A stretch of DNA of 64,000 bases from Bacteroidia bacterium (GCA_016218155.1 JACREQ010000058.1:29078-93077); one strand, 5' to 3'. Shown: positions 34,730 through 44,238, counted from the first letter of the stretch. Numbers and translations are program-made. The notes: a model not told the origin generated them from the letters alone.

Positions 34730-34758
34730 TTGTAATTACACTCTTATTTTTAACTTTG
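34730..34758 (+). promoter_or_regulatory. Promoter of the HD phosphohydrolase gene
   Basis: TTG (34730-34732), 18 bp, TAACTTTG (34751-34758). The ATG is at 34781. Confidence 0.65.
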
Positions 34759-34780
34759 TAGGTTGTGAATTAAAATATTT

Positions 34781-36895
34781 ATGAAACAATTAATAGGCTT
34801 TTTGATAAATAACATAAAAAGAATTGGAATCTTCTTTTTGTTTTTAATTGCAATAGCATTTATAGTTTGGATAATACCTAAGGAGACCAGATACCGGTTT
34901 GAATATCAGAAGGGTAAAGCCTGGCTTCACGAAACATTAATTTCCCCTTTTGATTTTCCGATTCATAAAAATGAGAAAGAACTTCAATATGAAAAGGATA
35001 GTATTTTACGGAATTCGCCACCATATTTTTCTCAGAACGAAGAAATTTTTGAAAAGCAAACTGATGATTTTAAGTTGCATTTTAATAATGTTTGGGATAG
35101 TATTTATAAGATTGATTCGGTTGAAATATTAAAACTTTTTTCAAAAACAGAAAATTCAAAAGATCTTATTTTTTCATGGTGTAAGTCGCTTTTGTCTGAT
35201 GTTTACAGTAACCCGGGAATAATTCAGTTTCCCGATTCTTTAAAAGAATTACAAAAAACGGCATTAATTATTTATGTGCATAAGGGAAATGTTGAAGAGG
35301 AATTTCAGTTTAATTCATTTCGTGATCATTCATCAGCAATAGCCTATACAAACAAACAGGTTAACTCGTTAATAGAAGATAAATTTCAGGGTAATGTTTA
35401 TGTTGGAAAGATTTTAAATGCACTTTATTTTCCAAAATTTATTATTCCAAATACTATTTTCGATGCTCAAACAACTTTAAATACAAGAGACCAGATGATA
35501 AACAGTATTTCTCTTTCAAGAGGAATGGTTCAATCTGGCGAGAAAATAATTTCAACAGGTGAGATTGTTACAGGCGAAAAATATAATATTCTCGAATCTT
35601 TAAGAACTGAATACGAATTAACAACATATAATCCGGCATTAATTATCGGACAAACAATAGCCATACTTGTTGGAATGCTTATGATTGTTTTGTTTCTGTT
35701 AAATTTCAGGCGTGATATACTAGAGCATTTTACGAAAACATTATTTATTTTAAGTCTAATTGTAATTTTTATTTTCATTGCCCGCCTAACACTAACTTGG
35801 AATGTTATTAGTATATTTTTGATTCCGTTTACCTTGTTGCCAATTATAATCAGAGCATTTTACGATTCAAGATTAGCATTATTTATACATAATGTTACAA
35901 TGTTAATGATTGGCTTTTTTATGCCAAATAGTTTTGAGTTTATATTCTTGCAGATAATAGCCGGTATGGTGGCAATTTTTTCTTTGGCAAATGTTAGACG
36001 AAGGGGCCAATTATTTATGGCAGCTATTTTTATTTTTATTGTTTACAGTGTAGTTTATCTTGGAATTGCTGTTGTGCAGGAGGGTAGTTTTGAAAGTATC
36101 CGTTGGAAAAATTTTGCATGGTTTGCAGGAAATGGTCTTATGATTTTAGCTGCATATCCTTTAATTTTTATTTTCGAAAAAATATTTGGCTTCTTGTCTG
36201 ATGTTACATTAATGGAGCTTTCTGATACAAATCAGGGTTTATTAAGAACACTTGCCGAAAAAGCACCCGGTACTTTTCAGCATTCTATGCAGGTTGCAAA
36301 TCTTGCCGAGGAAGTAATATTTAAAATAGGAGGGAACTCACTTTTAATAAGGGCTGGTGCGCTTTATCATGATATAGGGAAAATGGGATTACCGCATTTT
36401 TATATAGAAAATCAGGTGCAGGGATCTAATCCGCATGATGAAATAGACCTTGAAAAAAGCGCAGAAATTATAACAGGTCATGTTCCATATGGAATCGAGA
36501 CTGCAAGAAAATTCAGACTTCCTGAACCTGTAATTGATTTTATCAGAAGTCATCATGGTAATACTAAGGTTCAGTATTTTTATAAATCATTTATTAAAAA
36601 ATTTCCTGAATCTAGTGTCGATTTACAGAAGTTTACATACAAAGGTCTGCCTCCGTCAACTAAAGAGACAGCAGTATTGATGATGGCAGATGCTGTTGAA
36701 GCCTCGGCAAGAAGCCTTAAGGTATATACAGAGCAGTCAATTAATGAACTTGTTGAGAATATTGTTACAAATCAAATGGCAGAAAAGCAATTTGATAATG
36801 CAGCTATTAATCTTAAGGAAATTTCTGAGGCAAAAGAAATATTTAAAAAGAAACTAAAGAATATTTATCACTCAAGAATAGAGTACCCGAAGTAA
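34781..36895 (+). CDS. PgpH-like 7TM-HD membrane phosphohydrolase
   Basis: In this 704-residue protein an N-terminal membrane helix is followed by an extracytoplasmic 7TMR-HDED sensor (about 45-285). Next come about seven membrane helices (285-480, from IIGQTIAILVGMLMIVLFLLN to GNGLMILAAYPLIFIFEKIFG), then a cytoplasmic HD domain. That domain has HSMQVANLAEEV, GALYHDIGKMG with His530-Asp531, and MMADAVEASARS. PgpH of Listeria, with this layout, hydrolyses cyclic di-AMP. That function here is by family. It has a consensus-type promoter and stands alone. Confidence 0.92.
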   Translation: MKQLIGFLINNIKRIGIFFLFLIAIAFIVWIIPKETRYRFEYQKGKAWLHETLISPFDFPIHKNEKELQYEKDSILRNSPPYFSQNEEIFEKQTDDFKLHFNNVWDSIYKIDSVEILKLFSKTENSKDLIFSWCKSLLSDVYSNPGIIQFPDSLKELQKTALIIYVHKGNVEEEFQFNSFRDHSSAIAYTNKQVNSLIEDKFQGNVYVGKILNALYFPKFIIPNTIFDAQTTLNTRDQMINSISLSRGMVQSGEKIISTGEIVTGEKYNILESLRTEYELTTYNPALIIGQTIAILVGMLMIVLFLLNFRRDILEHFTKTLFILSLIVIFIFIARLTLTWNVISIFLIPFTLLPIIIRAFYDSRLALFIHNVTMLMIGFFMPNSFEFIFLQIIAGMVAIFSLANVRRRGQLFMAAIFIFIVYSVVYLGIAVVQEGSFESIRWKNFAWFAGNGLMILAAYPLIFIFEKIFGFLSDVTLMELSDTNQGLLRTLAEKAPGTFQHSMQVANLAEEVIFKIGGNSLLIRAGALYHDIGKMGLPHFYIENQVQGSNPHDEIDLEKSAEIITGHVPYGIETARKFRLPEPVIDFIRSHHGNTKVQYFYKSFIKKFPESSVDLQKFTYKGLPPSTKETAVLMMADAVEASARSLKVYTEQSINELVENIVTNQMAEKQFDNAAINLKEISEAKEIFKKKLKNIYHSRIEYPK

Positions 36896-37017
36896 CTCGT
36901 AACAAATACCACAAAACATTATAATAAAAAACTTAATAGGTGATTGCGTGTTCACGAATCATTGTTATAAATTGTTAAGTTTATACTAATTGCAAATTAC
37001 AAGAACTATGCTTTTGT
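36896..37017. other. AT-rich intergenic region
   Basis: No gene, repeat or clear RNA structure is seen in the gap before the HNH gene promoter. Confidence 0.4.
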
Positions 37018-37048
37018 TTTGTAATTAGTTTGTTATTGTTTATATTTG
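37018..37048 (+). promoter_or_regulatory. Promoter of the HNH gene
   Basis: TTTG (37018-37021), 19 bp, TATATTTG (37041-37048), an exact consensus. It predicts a leader of roughly 100 nt before the ATG at 37152. Confidence 0.7.
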
Positions 37049-37151
37049 GGTTAAATTATAATTGATTATAAATAAATAAAGGTATACTTATATAATAGTT
37101 AGGGACAAGCATAAAATTTGCCTAAACAAATTAATAAATACAAACAATAAG

Positions 37152-37583
37152 ATGAAAAAATTATATTTAATCTTATCACTACTTATATTAAGTGTTTGTA
37201 GTTTTTCTCAAAGCCGTTATATTTCAGTAACAACAAAAAAAGTCGTTTTTGCGAGAGATGGTGGTATGTGCCAATGTTGCGGTAGTTCTCAAAGCTTAGA
37301 ATATGATCATATCACTCCATATTCTTGCGGTGGTAGTAGTGATGCCTCAAATATTCAGTTACTTTGTCAAAAATGCAATCGAAGTAAATCAAATAGTTGT
37401 TATTGTAAAGTACATAATAAAAAAGTAGGAATTAATTGTTGCCAAAACAAAACAACTCAAACAAAATCCTCTACATCTAAAAATTCTTCAACTACTTCTA
37501 GCCAATGCACAGGAACAACAAAAAAAGGCGCGAGATGTAAAAATAGGACAACTAATTCTAATGGACGATGCTATTTACACTAA
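37152..37583 (+). CDS. Secreted HNH-nuclease-type protein with Cys/His tail
   Basis: This 143-residue protein has a signal peptide (MKKLYLILSLLILSVCSFSQ) and an HNH domain. The domain reads VFARDGGMCQCCGSSQSLEYDHITPYSCGGSSDASNIQLLCQKCNRSKSN: two CxxC zinc knuckles, the DH of the HNH core, and an N plus final N. After a Ser/Thr-rich linker comes QCTGTTKKGARCKNRTTNSNGRCYLH, a DUF5763-like Cys/His motif. HNH domains cut nucleic acid and need a metal. A leader peptide on such a protein suggests action on DNA outside the cytoplasm. It has a consensus promoter, and a small gene follows after 26 bp. Confidence 0.85.
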   Translation: MKKLYLILSLLILSVCSFSQSRYISVTTKKVVFARDGGMCQCCGSSQSLEYDHITPYSCGGSSDASNIQLLCQKCNRSKSNSCYCKVHNKKVGINCCQNKTTQTKSSTSKNSSTTSSQCTGTTKKGARCKNRTTNSNGRCYLH

Positions 37584-37609
37584 TAATTTATAAACCAAAT
37601 TAAAGAGGA

Positions 37610-37858
37610 ATGAATAAGAATATTTTATTTGCAATAGATATAACTTCGGAAGAAATTATTGTTTCAGATTCTCCTAAAGGAAGTAAGAAAATAAATTTTA
37701 TTGAACGTATTGGACGCAAAGATAATGACATTTTGTACAATGCTATAATAACTTTGACAAGTATTACTAAAACTCCTAATTTTGATATTGCTATTTTTAA
37801 AGCAATGGATAAAGTTTGCCAAATGATTTATGAAAAACATAAAGAAACGATGCATTAA
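37610..37858 (+). CDS. Small protein of unknown function
   Basis: This 82-residue protein has no signal peptide or membrane helix: FAIDITSEEIIVSDSPKGSKKINFIERIGRKD then a helical C-terminal half ending CQMIYEKHKETMH. No family is recognised. It begins 26 bp after the secreted HNH gene on the same strand and ends 73 bp before the potassium channel gene. It might be co-transcribed with HNH, but an immunity role is not supported because the HNH protein is exported. Confidence 0.5.
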   Translation: MNKNILFAIDITSEEIIVSDSPKGSKKINFIERIGRKDNDILYNAIITLTSITKTPNFDIAIFKAMDKVCQMIYEKHKETMH

Positions 37859-37931
37859 TTTTAACGAATCAATATAAAAAAGAAAAATATAAAAACATAG
37901 TGCAGTAGTTACTAACACAAGTATAAAAAAC

Positions 37932-38735
37932 ATGTCTGCCCAAATGATTAGAAAGAAAATATATCGATTAGTTGAAAAAGGTTCTCATGGGTCAAAGATT
38001 AATTTGATTTTTGACTATTGCATTATGTCATTGATTATAATAAATGTAATTGCTTTGATTCTTGAAACTATTCCTGAAATAAAAGAATCCTTAAAATTGT
38101 TTTTAAGACTAATTGAAATAATTTCTGTAATAATTTTCTCTATAGAATATATTCTGCGAATTTATGTATCAAACTTAACTTATCCTTCTTCAAGTAAAAT
38201 TAAATCTGCTTTTAAGTTTGTTTTTTCGTTTTATGGAATAATTGATTTATTAGCAATAACACCTTTTTATTTACCATTTATTATAAAAATTGATTTGAGA
38301 TTTGTAAGAATTCTAAGATTAATGAGATTTTTTCGAATATTTAAAATTAATAGATATAATAATTCATTAAGCCTTATTTACTCCGTAATAAAGGAGAAAA
38401 AGTCTGAATTGGCAATGACAGGATTTGTTGCATTATTGATTCTTTTTATAGCTTCTTTTCTGATGTATTACGTTGAAGGAGAAGTTCAGCCTGATAAATT
38501 TTCAAATATACTTTCTTGTTTTTGGTGGGCTATTGCAACTTTAACAACAGTGGGCTATGGAGATGTTTATCCAATAACTGGATTAGGAAAAATTCTAAGT
38601 GGTATAATTGCAATACTTGGGATAGGATTAGTTGCCTTACCAACTGGATTAGTAAGCGCAGGATTTATGGAAAAAATCGGGAAAAAGAATAATGAATCTA
38701 AAAAATGTCCACATTGTGGAAAAGAATATGAATAA
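37932..38735 (+). CDS. Voltage-gated potassium channel subunit (Kv-type, 6TM)
   Basis: This 267-residue protein has six membrane helices. S1 is about 33-55 (CIMSLIIINVIALILETI), S2 SVIIFSIEYILRIYV, S3 YGIIDLLAITPFYLPF, and S4 carries positively charged residues every third position (RFVRILRLMRFFRIFKINR). The pore loop is FWWAIATLTTVGYGDVYP with the TVGYGD selectivity filter, followed by S6 ISGIIAILGIGLVALPTGLVSAGF. The C-terminal tail has CPHCGKEYE, a small Cys pair that may bind zinc. It should form a tetramer in the inner membrane conducting K+ in response to voltage. It is convergent with the histidine kinase gene. Confidence 0.95.
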   Translation: MSAQMIRKKIYRLVEKGSHGSKINLIFDYCIMSLIIINVIALILETIPEIKESLKLFLRLIEIISVIIFSIEYILRIYVSNLTYPSSSKIKSAFKFVFSFYGIIDLLAITPFYLPFIIKIDLRFVRILRLMRFFRIFKINRYNNSLSLIYSVIKEKKSELAMTGFVALLILFIASFLMYYVEGEVQPDKFSNILSCFWWAIATLTTVGYGDVYPITGLGKILSGIIAILGIGLVALPTGLVSAGFMEKIGKKNNESKKCPHCGKEYE

Positions 38736-38744
38736 AGTATGCCA

Positions 38745-38836
38745 ACCGCTAACACCACCTAAAATAACAACCAGCAATCCACCGCTCGGCGGAGTCACTA
38801 ATAACAAATTTCAGGTGTTTTTAAATGCAGTTCCTG
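38745..38836. repeat. Short repeat remnant between convergent genes
   Basis: CCACCGCTCGGCGGAGTC matches the GC-rich repeat core seen at 20.97 and 22.67 kb. ACACC near the left end can pair with GGTGTTTTT near 38.82 kb, a weak terminator for one of the converging genes. Confidence 0.4.
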
Positions 38837-41461
38837 TTAATTATCAATTTTCTTAACAAACTGCTTTTTTACTGCATTAAGTAGTTTTTCAGAGTCAACT
38901 GGCTTTGTAAGGAAATCAATGAAGCCTTCATTCAAAATTCTGTCTTTGTCGCTTTTTAGGGAGTATGCACTTTGTGCTATAAATGGAATGTGTGCATATT
39001 GGTTATACTTATTTACAATTTCTTTCTTTAGCTGAACGCCTTCCCAGTTTTCGGGTAAATTAATATCTAATATAACAATATCAAAAGTTTTATTGTTTGC
39101 AATCTTTTCACTGATGAGTAAAAGAGCTTCTTCGCCACCTGTAGCTAAAGAAACATTACCAACAGATTCTAAAATTGTTTGAAGAAACAGAGCATTAAAT
39201 TTATCATCTTCAACCAATAGAATTTCAAATCCTTTAATTAATACATCATTATCTGGAATTGTAACAGATTGTATAGAAGCATTAGATATAGAACTATTAT
39301 GATCTTTTGCAGATGGTATATAAATATAAACAGTAGTTCCAAAATCTTTTTTACTTGAAACTTCAATTCTGCCATTCATTAGTTTCATTAGCCTTTTTGC
39401 AAGTGGCAAACCAAGTCCTGCACCCTGATATAATCTGGCATAACCCATACTTTCCTGCCTGAAAGTCTCAAAAATATGTGGTAAATAATTTTCGTCAATA
39501 CCAATTCCCGAATCTGTAATTTTAATAAAAACTTCACCTGACCCAATATTATAACCTGTTGAAATTTCAATAACTCCACCAGAGGTATATTTAACAGCAT
39601 TGTCGATAATATCGGCAGTAACTTTAGTCAGTATGTCAAAATCAGCAATAATACTATGAGTTTCGGCTAAATTAAGAGTAAGCTTTAATCCTTTTTCATT
39701 TATAACAAATCTGAATAAATCAGCTGCATTTCTTACAATTTTATTAACGTCAGAAATACCAATATTAATTTTAAAATCATTTGCTTCTATTCTACTAATA
39801 TCAAGTATGTTATTTAGTAAATTTAATAATCGGTGACCGCTTTGCTGAATTCCTTCTATGTATTTTGTTATTGAAGTGTCATGTGTTTTAGGAATTTTGT
39901 TACGGGTTACTTCGGCTAGTCCTATTATTGCGCTTAAAGGTGTTCTTATTTCATGGTTTATATTAGCTAAGAATGCATCTTTTAAAAGATTTGCTTCTTC
40001 GGCTTTTTTATACGCAAGTTTTACTTCGTGTAAAACAATTTCTTTTTCGCTTATTTCTTTAAGTAGATCTGAAGTTCTTTCCTGTACTCTTTGATCTAGT
40101 TCTTCATTTACAGATATTAATTCTTCATTAATATGAGCAATATGTACATTTTTTTCTTCTAATACTTTTTGTGATTTATGTAATATTTTTGATCTGACAA
40201 AGAATAGTAACAAAATAAAAAAGATGAATATTATTATTAAAAGAAGTATGTATTTCATTGAAATCTGAGCAGCAATTTCTTCATCTTTCTTTTGGCTTTT
40301 TAATCTAAGGTTTTCATTCTCTCTTTCTCTTTTTTCTGAGCTGTATGCTGCGTCGAGTTCTAAAATTCTTTTTGCGTTACCTTCGTTAAAAATACTGTCT
40401 TTTAATTCTGTATATTGTTTATAATATTTAAGCGAGTTACTCAAATCATTCTTTTTTTCAAAAGATTCAGAATAAGTTTTTAAAATATCTTTTTGCAAAT
40501 CTCTTAAGCCACTCTTCTTAGCCAATGGCATAGCATCATTTAAAAGATTTATTGCTTGATCAGGATTATTGTTAATGTTGTTAATAATCGCAATGTTGTT
40601 TAAAGTATTGGCTATTCCGTAATTATCACTCAACTCAGTCATTGTGATTAATGCCTCATTATAATTTTTTAATGCAAGGTCGTATTTACCAATTAGTCGG
40701 TATATATCTCCAATATTACCTAGGGTATTTGCTGTACCACCTTTTTCATTTAACTTTCTTTTTATAATTAACGATTCATTATAATAACTCAAAGCTTTTT
40801 CATATTCTCCAAGTCTTTTGTATATAATCCCTAAGTTATTTAAACTAAATCCTATTGATTTTTGATTATTTGATTTTTTATAATAATTTAATGCTCTGTT
40901 GCAATATTCATAAGCTTTATCGTATTCTTCAAGGTCTTTATATAACAAACCTAAATTATTACAACTTTGAGCTATTCTGTCGCCATATGATCCATTGTCA
41001 TTTGGTTTTTCAACTATCTTTAATGCTTTTACAAAGTACTGCATTGCTTCGTCGTAAAGTCCCCATTCGTTATAAATAGAGCCTATACGGTTTAATGTTA
41101 TACAAAGATTATTTATATCTTTTTGGTTTTCATATTTAACTTTAACTAATTGCAGATAAGTGTAAGATTCTTGTTTGTTTCCTTTAAAGTAAAATGCTTT
41201 ACTTAATAAATCCAGAATTTCTGTTTCTGATTTATCTGCATGTTCAGTTCTTGAAGCCTCCAGACACATTCTTCCGTATTTAATTACTAAATCAAGACTG
41301 TCTGGGAAAAAATTCTTAGCTTTTTCTAATAATTGTGTAGATGTAAGATTTGATTCGTTAATCGCAATGTTTTTCTGAGTGTTCTGACATTTAGTATTAT
41401 AGCTAAATGAAAAAAAAACAAGTGAAATCAATAAAAACAATATGTAATACTTAGTTCTCAA
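38837..41461 (-). CDS. Hybrid sensor histidine kinase with TPR sensor
   Basis: This 874-residue protein has an N-terminal leader (MRTKYYILFLLISLVFFSFSY), then about seven tetratricopeptide repeats at about residues 100-390. Examples are SCNNLGLLYKDLEEYDKAYEYCNRALNYY and LNNLGIIYKRLGEYEKALSYYNESL. A single membrane helix (YILLLIIIFIFFILLLFFVRS), a coiled coil and the HisKA/HATPase core follow (FLANINHEIRTPLSAIIGL, phospho-His503; DNAVKYTSGG; DSGIGIDENYL; GAGLGLPLAKRLM). A receiver domain ends the protein (phospho-Asp799 in IVILDINLP; the Lys in FLTKPVD). No DNA-binding domain is fused. It is monocistronic. Confidence 0.92.
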   Translation of the reverse strand: MRTKYYILFLLISLVFFSFSYNTKCQNTQKNIAINESNLTSTQLLEKAKNFFPDSLDLVIKYGRMCLEASRTEHADKSETEILDLLSKAFYFKGNKQESYTYLQLVKVKYENQKDINNLCITLNRIGSIYNEWGLYDEAMQYFVKALKIVEKPNDNGSYGDRIAQSCNNLGLLYKDLEEYDKAYEYCNRALNYYKKSNNQKSIGFSLNNLGIIYKRLGEYEKALSYYNESLIIKRKLNEKGGTANTLGNIGDIYRLIGKYDLALKNYNEALITMTELSDNYGIANTLNNIAIINNINNNPDQAINLLNDAMPLAKKSGLRDLQKDILKTYSESFEKKNDLSNSLKYYKQYTELKDSIFNEGNAKRILELDAAYSSEKRERENENLRLKSQKKDEEIAAQISMKYILLLIIIFIFFILLLFFVRSKILHKSQKVLEEKNVHIAHINEELISVNEELDQRVQERTSDLLKEISEKEIVLHEVKLAYKKAEEANLLKDAFLANINHEIRTPLSAIIGLAEVTRNKIPKTHDTSITKYIEGIQQSGHRLLNLLNNILDISRIEANDFKINIGISDVNKIVRNAADLFRFVINEKGLKLTLNLAETHSIIADFDILTKVTADIIDNAVKYTSGGVIEISTGYNIGSGEVFIKITDSGIGIDENYLPHIFETFRQESMGYARLYQGAGLGLPLAKRLMKLMNGRIEVSSKKDFGTTVYIYIPSAKDHNSSISNASIQSVTIPDNDVLIKGFEILLVEDDKFNALFLQTILESVGNVSLATGGEEALLLISEKIANNKTFDIVILDINLPENWEGVQLKKEIVNKYNQYAHIPFIAQSAYSLKSDKDRILNEGFIDFLTKPVDSEKLLNAVKKQFVKKIDN

Positions 41462-41536
41462 ATGTTTGGGCAGAGTTGTTCGGTTAATTAAGCTAAAGTA
41501 ATAATTTTATTATTACAAAACAAAATAATGAAAATT

Positions 41537-42604
41537 TTATTTGCGAAATAAGTCTATAAAAATTGGATAGTGATCGCTAAAGCCAGCGTGGTACTTAAAG
41601 CCAATAAAAGTGCGGAAAGGTTTGTCTCCAATAAATGCTTCATCAGGTTCTGTTAAAAAATCGGCTTTAAAAACTTTAGCGTTTTCGGTACTTGTAAAAA
41701 TCGAATTAGTTTTTAATAAAAGTGAAGAAGATACCATTATCTGGTCAATTAAGCCCCATTCTCCTTGGTATTTAAGGCTTCCCATGCCTTTTTTTTCTTT
41801 CATATACCATGCAAGATTATAAAGGTTTCCGGGAGAGACTGAATCGTAATTATGACCGGCTTTTAGTATTTCTGTAATACTAATGTTATCAGGTTCGTCA
41901 TTAAAATCGCCCATAACAATAATATTACTAAGTGGATTTGCTAAAAAAATAGAGTCGATTTTATTTCTTAAAATCTTAGCAACAGCCTGACGGTTCATGT
42001 CTGATTCTGTTTGTCCGCCTAGTCGCGATGGCCAGTGGTTTACAAATATATGTAATGTGTCTAAATCTTTTGTGCAGCCTTTAGCATAAAGTATGTCACG
42101 TGTTTTCTTAGTTGTGTCGAATGCAAATATTATTGGCATAAATTGCTTCGAAAAAAGTTTAAATTTGTCGCTTCTATATAGCATGGCAACATCAATCCCT
42201 CGTCTATCCGGCGATTCCTTATGAACTATTTCGTAATTTCTCCATTTTAATGGAGTGTTTTTTAATAAATCTTTTAATACAAATTCATTTTCAACTTCAT
42301 AAAGTCCAACAATTTCAGGTAGTTCCCATCCACCAACTGCTGATAAAACTTTGTAAATTTTATTTTGTTTATCTTTATATTTATTCCATGTCCAAAAATG
42401 ATTTCCTTCAGGCGTAAAATCTTCATCATTTGTTAAGCTGTCGTTAAAAGGATCGAAATAGTTCTCAACATTATATGAAACAACTCTGAAATATCCCCTT
42501 TGATCGTTATAGTCTAATTTATCAATATGTTTTTCTGTTTTATCCTGTATTTTGCAAGATATAACAATAAGCACTAGTGATGATATGTAGAATAGTTTTC
42601 TCAT
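41537..42604 (-). CDS. Endonuclease/exonuclease/phosphatase (EEP) family lipoprotein
   Basis: This 355-residue protein has a lipoprotein leader (MRKLFYISSLVLIVISC). The EEP fold shows SYNVENYFDPF (Asn/Glu metal region), IVGLYEVENEFVLKDL (catalytic Glu), RRGIDVAMLYRSDKF, FVNHWPSRLGG, VMGDFNDEPDN (Asp-Asn), GLIDQIMVS and GFSDHYPIFIDL (catalytic Asp-His). EEP enzymes hydrolyse DNA, RNA or phospholipid headgroups; the FVNHWPSR form is common in extracellular nuclease-like members. It starts within the stop of the beta-helix lipoprotein gene (4-bp overlap), so the two are an operon. Confidence 0.9.
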   Translation of the reverse strand: MRKLFYISSLVLIVISCKIQDKTEKHIDKLDYNDQRGYFRVVSYNVENYFDPFNDSLTNDEDFTPEGNHFWTWNKYKDKQNKIYKVLSAVGGWELPEIVGLYEVENEFVLKDLLKNTPLKWRNYEIVHKESPDRRGIDVAMLYRSDKFKLFSKQFMPIIFAFDTTKKTRDILYAKGCTKDLDTLHIFVNHWPSRLGGQTESDMNRQAVAKILRNKIDSIFLANPLSNIIVMGDFNDEPDNISITEILKAGHNYDSVSPGNLYNLAWYMKEKKGMGSLKYQGEWGLIDQIMVSSSLLLKTNSIFTSTENAKVFKADFLTEPDEAFIGDKPFRTFIGFKYHAGFSDHYPIFIDLFRK

Positions 42605-44028
42605 TTACTGTCTAGTCTTTCATAGGCACCTAGGTCAGGATGAAGTCCATATGAAAAGCGATAATTACCTAAAATGTCATTAAAGTATGCCGAGTTGATA
42701 TTATCGAAGCCTTTGTCTTTCGTATATGCAAGTGTATCTAATGAGAAATCATTTTCATCAGGATTTTTTAAGCCGGGAGTATGATTTTTATAAACATTAT
42801 CCCAATGGATAACGTCAGTTGTTGCAATATTATCAGCTATTTTTAGTAATGAATATTTAAATTTATAATTAAAAACTGAAGCAGAGTTAAAGGCATCAAG
42901 ACCTATTTCATTTTCTAATCCACCATAAATTATACAGTTTTCAAATAAAGCATTATTTAATGCTCTAACATGGTAATTACCATTATTATCCTGATAATAA
43001 TTGTTTAGAACTAATGAAGGAGTTTGTCTGTTTGCATATTGCCACGAATTATAAATTGTGCAATGATGAAACTCATAATTGCCACCAATTGTTAGGGCTA
43101 ATGCATATTGCCCGCAGTTTGCAATAACACAATTCCAGGCTAATATATTTGTTCCCTGCCCAAAAATACCAACTGCATTCATGTTTAATATTTTTGTGTT
43201 GGATATTGTTACGGTAGGGTTAACATTGTAATTTGTATCAGCCTGTATTCCTATAATTGCATTTTTAATTTCGCAATAATGTAGCTCATTGTCTTTGCTG
43301 CCCATAATTTTTCCGGGATAGAAGTATATTCCTACCCATTGCCCGGGTACATCATCATACCAATGTTCTAATCTGTCATTTCTGAAAACTATGGGTTCAC
43401 TTGGGCTACCTGATGCTTTTAAAGTTCCTTTAACATACATTCTGGAGCCATGATGGAAATAAATTTTAGTCCCTTGTGAAATAGTTAAGGTAACATTAGA
43501 ATCAACTAGCATTGAATTGTAAACTAAAAATGGTTTTGAGCTTGTCCATGTTGTATCTGAACTTATAACTTCTCCGTTAATAAAATTTACATCCTGTCCG
43601 CATGCAATTAAATCAATGTCCTGAACCGTTCCATTAGTAATAAATACAATGGAATCCTGAACCATCAAAGGATTGCTGGTATTATTAGGATTAACACGAA
43701 CTTCAACAAAAATATATATGCTGTCATTAGCATCTAATTCAATATCTGTTACACTACGAGCACTTACTCCATTTACATTTAATCTGAAAAATGAATTATC
43801 CCCTTTAGCTAAAGAAATAGATGAAATTTTTATAGGTTTATTATATGGATTATAAACTTTAAAATTTTGTGTTGCCGAACCAATAGTGGTGAAAACAGTA
43901 TCAAACTGAATTGTATCTACTGAAAATGTTAGTGATGCTCCATTATCAGTAAAAAATTTTTCTTTTTTACATGCAAAAACTGTAATAACAATTATTGAGG
44001 TAAAAATTAATATTTTCTTCAATTGCAT
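42601..44028 (-). CDS. Right-handed beta-helix lipoprotein
   Basis: This 475-residue protein has a lipoprotein leader (MQLKKILIFTSIIVITVFAC). An N-terminal Ig-like domain (about 30-130, FSVDTIQFDTVFTTIGSATQNFKVYNPYNKPIKI) precedes a right-handed parallel beta helix. The helix coils read like VDSNVTLTISQGTKIYFHHGSRM, NAVGIFGQGTNILAWNCVIANCGQYALALT and NYEFHHCTIYNSWQ. Such folds bind or cut polysaccharides, but no catalytic motif is evident. It overlaps the EEP gene by 4 bp. Function is not known. Confidence 0.85.
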   Translation of the reverse strand: MQLKKILIFTSIIVITVFACKKEKFFTDNGASLTFSVDTIQFDTVFTTIGSATQNFKVYNPYNKPIKISSISLAKGDNSFFRLNVNGVSARSVTDIELDANDSIYIFVEVRVNPNNTSNPLMVQDSIVFITNGTVQDIDLIACGQDVNFINGEVISSDTTWTSSKPFLVYNSMLVDSNVTLTISQGTKIYFHHGSRMYVKGTLKASGSPSEPIVFRNDRLEHWYDDVPGQWVGIYFYPGKIMGSKDNELHYCEIKNAIIGIQADTNYNVNPTVTISNTKILNMNAVGIFGQGTNILAWNCVIANCGQYALALTIGGNYEFHHCTIYNSWQYANRQTPSLVLNNYYQDNNGNYHVRALNNALFENCIIYGGLENEIGLDAFNSASVFNYKFKYSLLKIADNIATTDVIHWDNVYKNHTPGLKNPDENDFSLDTLAYTKDKGFDNINSAYFNDILGNYRFSYGLHPDLGAYERLDSK

Positions 44029-44093
44029 ATTTTACTTAAACTAATGGTAAATGTAAACAAAAAAAATACTGATTTATTATGTGGTTTTGTAAA

Positions 44094-44236
44094 TAGATTT
44101 GATTATTTAAAAAATGTTAAATAAAAAAATACAGGCAACCATAAAATAAGTTTTGCTGTCATATAGTTATAATAGTAGTTTTTTCTATAAGTTTTTAGGG
44201 GTTGGCACCAAGGTCTAAGGATCTTGGTGCTTTTTT
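44094..44236 (+). ncRNA. Candidate small RNA ending in a plus-strand terminator
   Basis: The region between minus-strand genes holds a hairpin GCACCAAG-10 nt-CTTGGTGC (44205-44230) followed by TTTTTT, a terminator oriented to the plus strand where no gene lies. TAGATTTG at 44094-44101 fits the -7 box TAnnTTTG, though without a good -33 element. A short plus-strand transcript is therefore possible. Alternatively the hairpin acts only as a bidirectional end for dnaX. Confidence 0.3.
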
Positions 44237-44238
44237 AT

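Noticed and set aside
37152..37858. HNH toxin with immunity protein (37.6-kb gene)
   Set aside because: The HNH protein has a plain signal peptide and none of the polymorphic-toxin features; the small neighbour has no immunity-type match.
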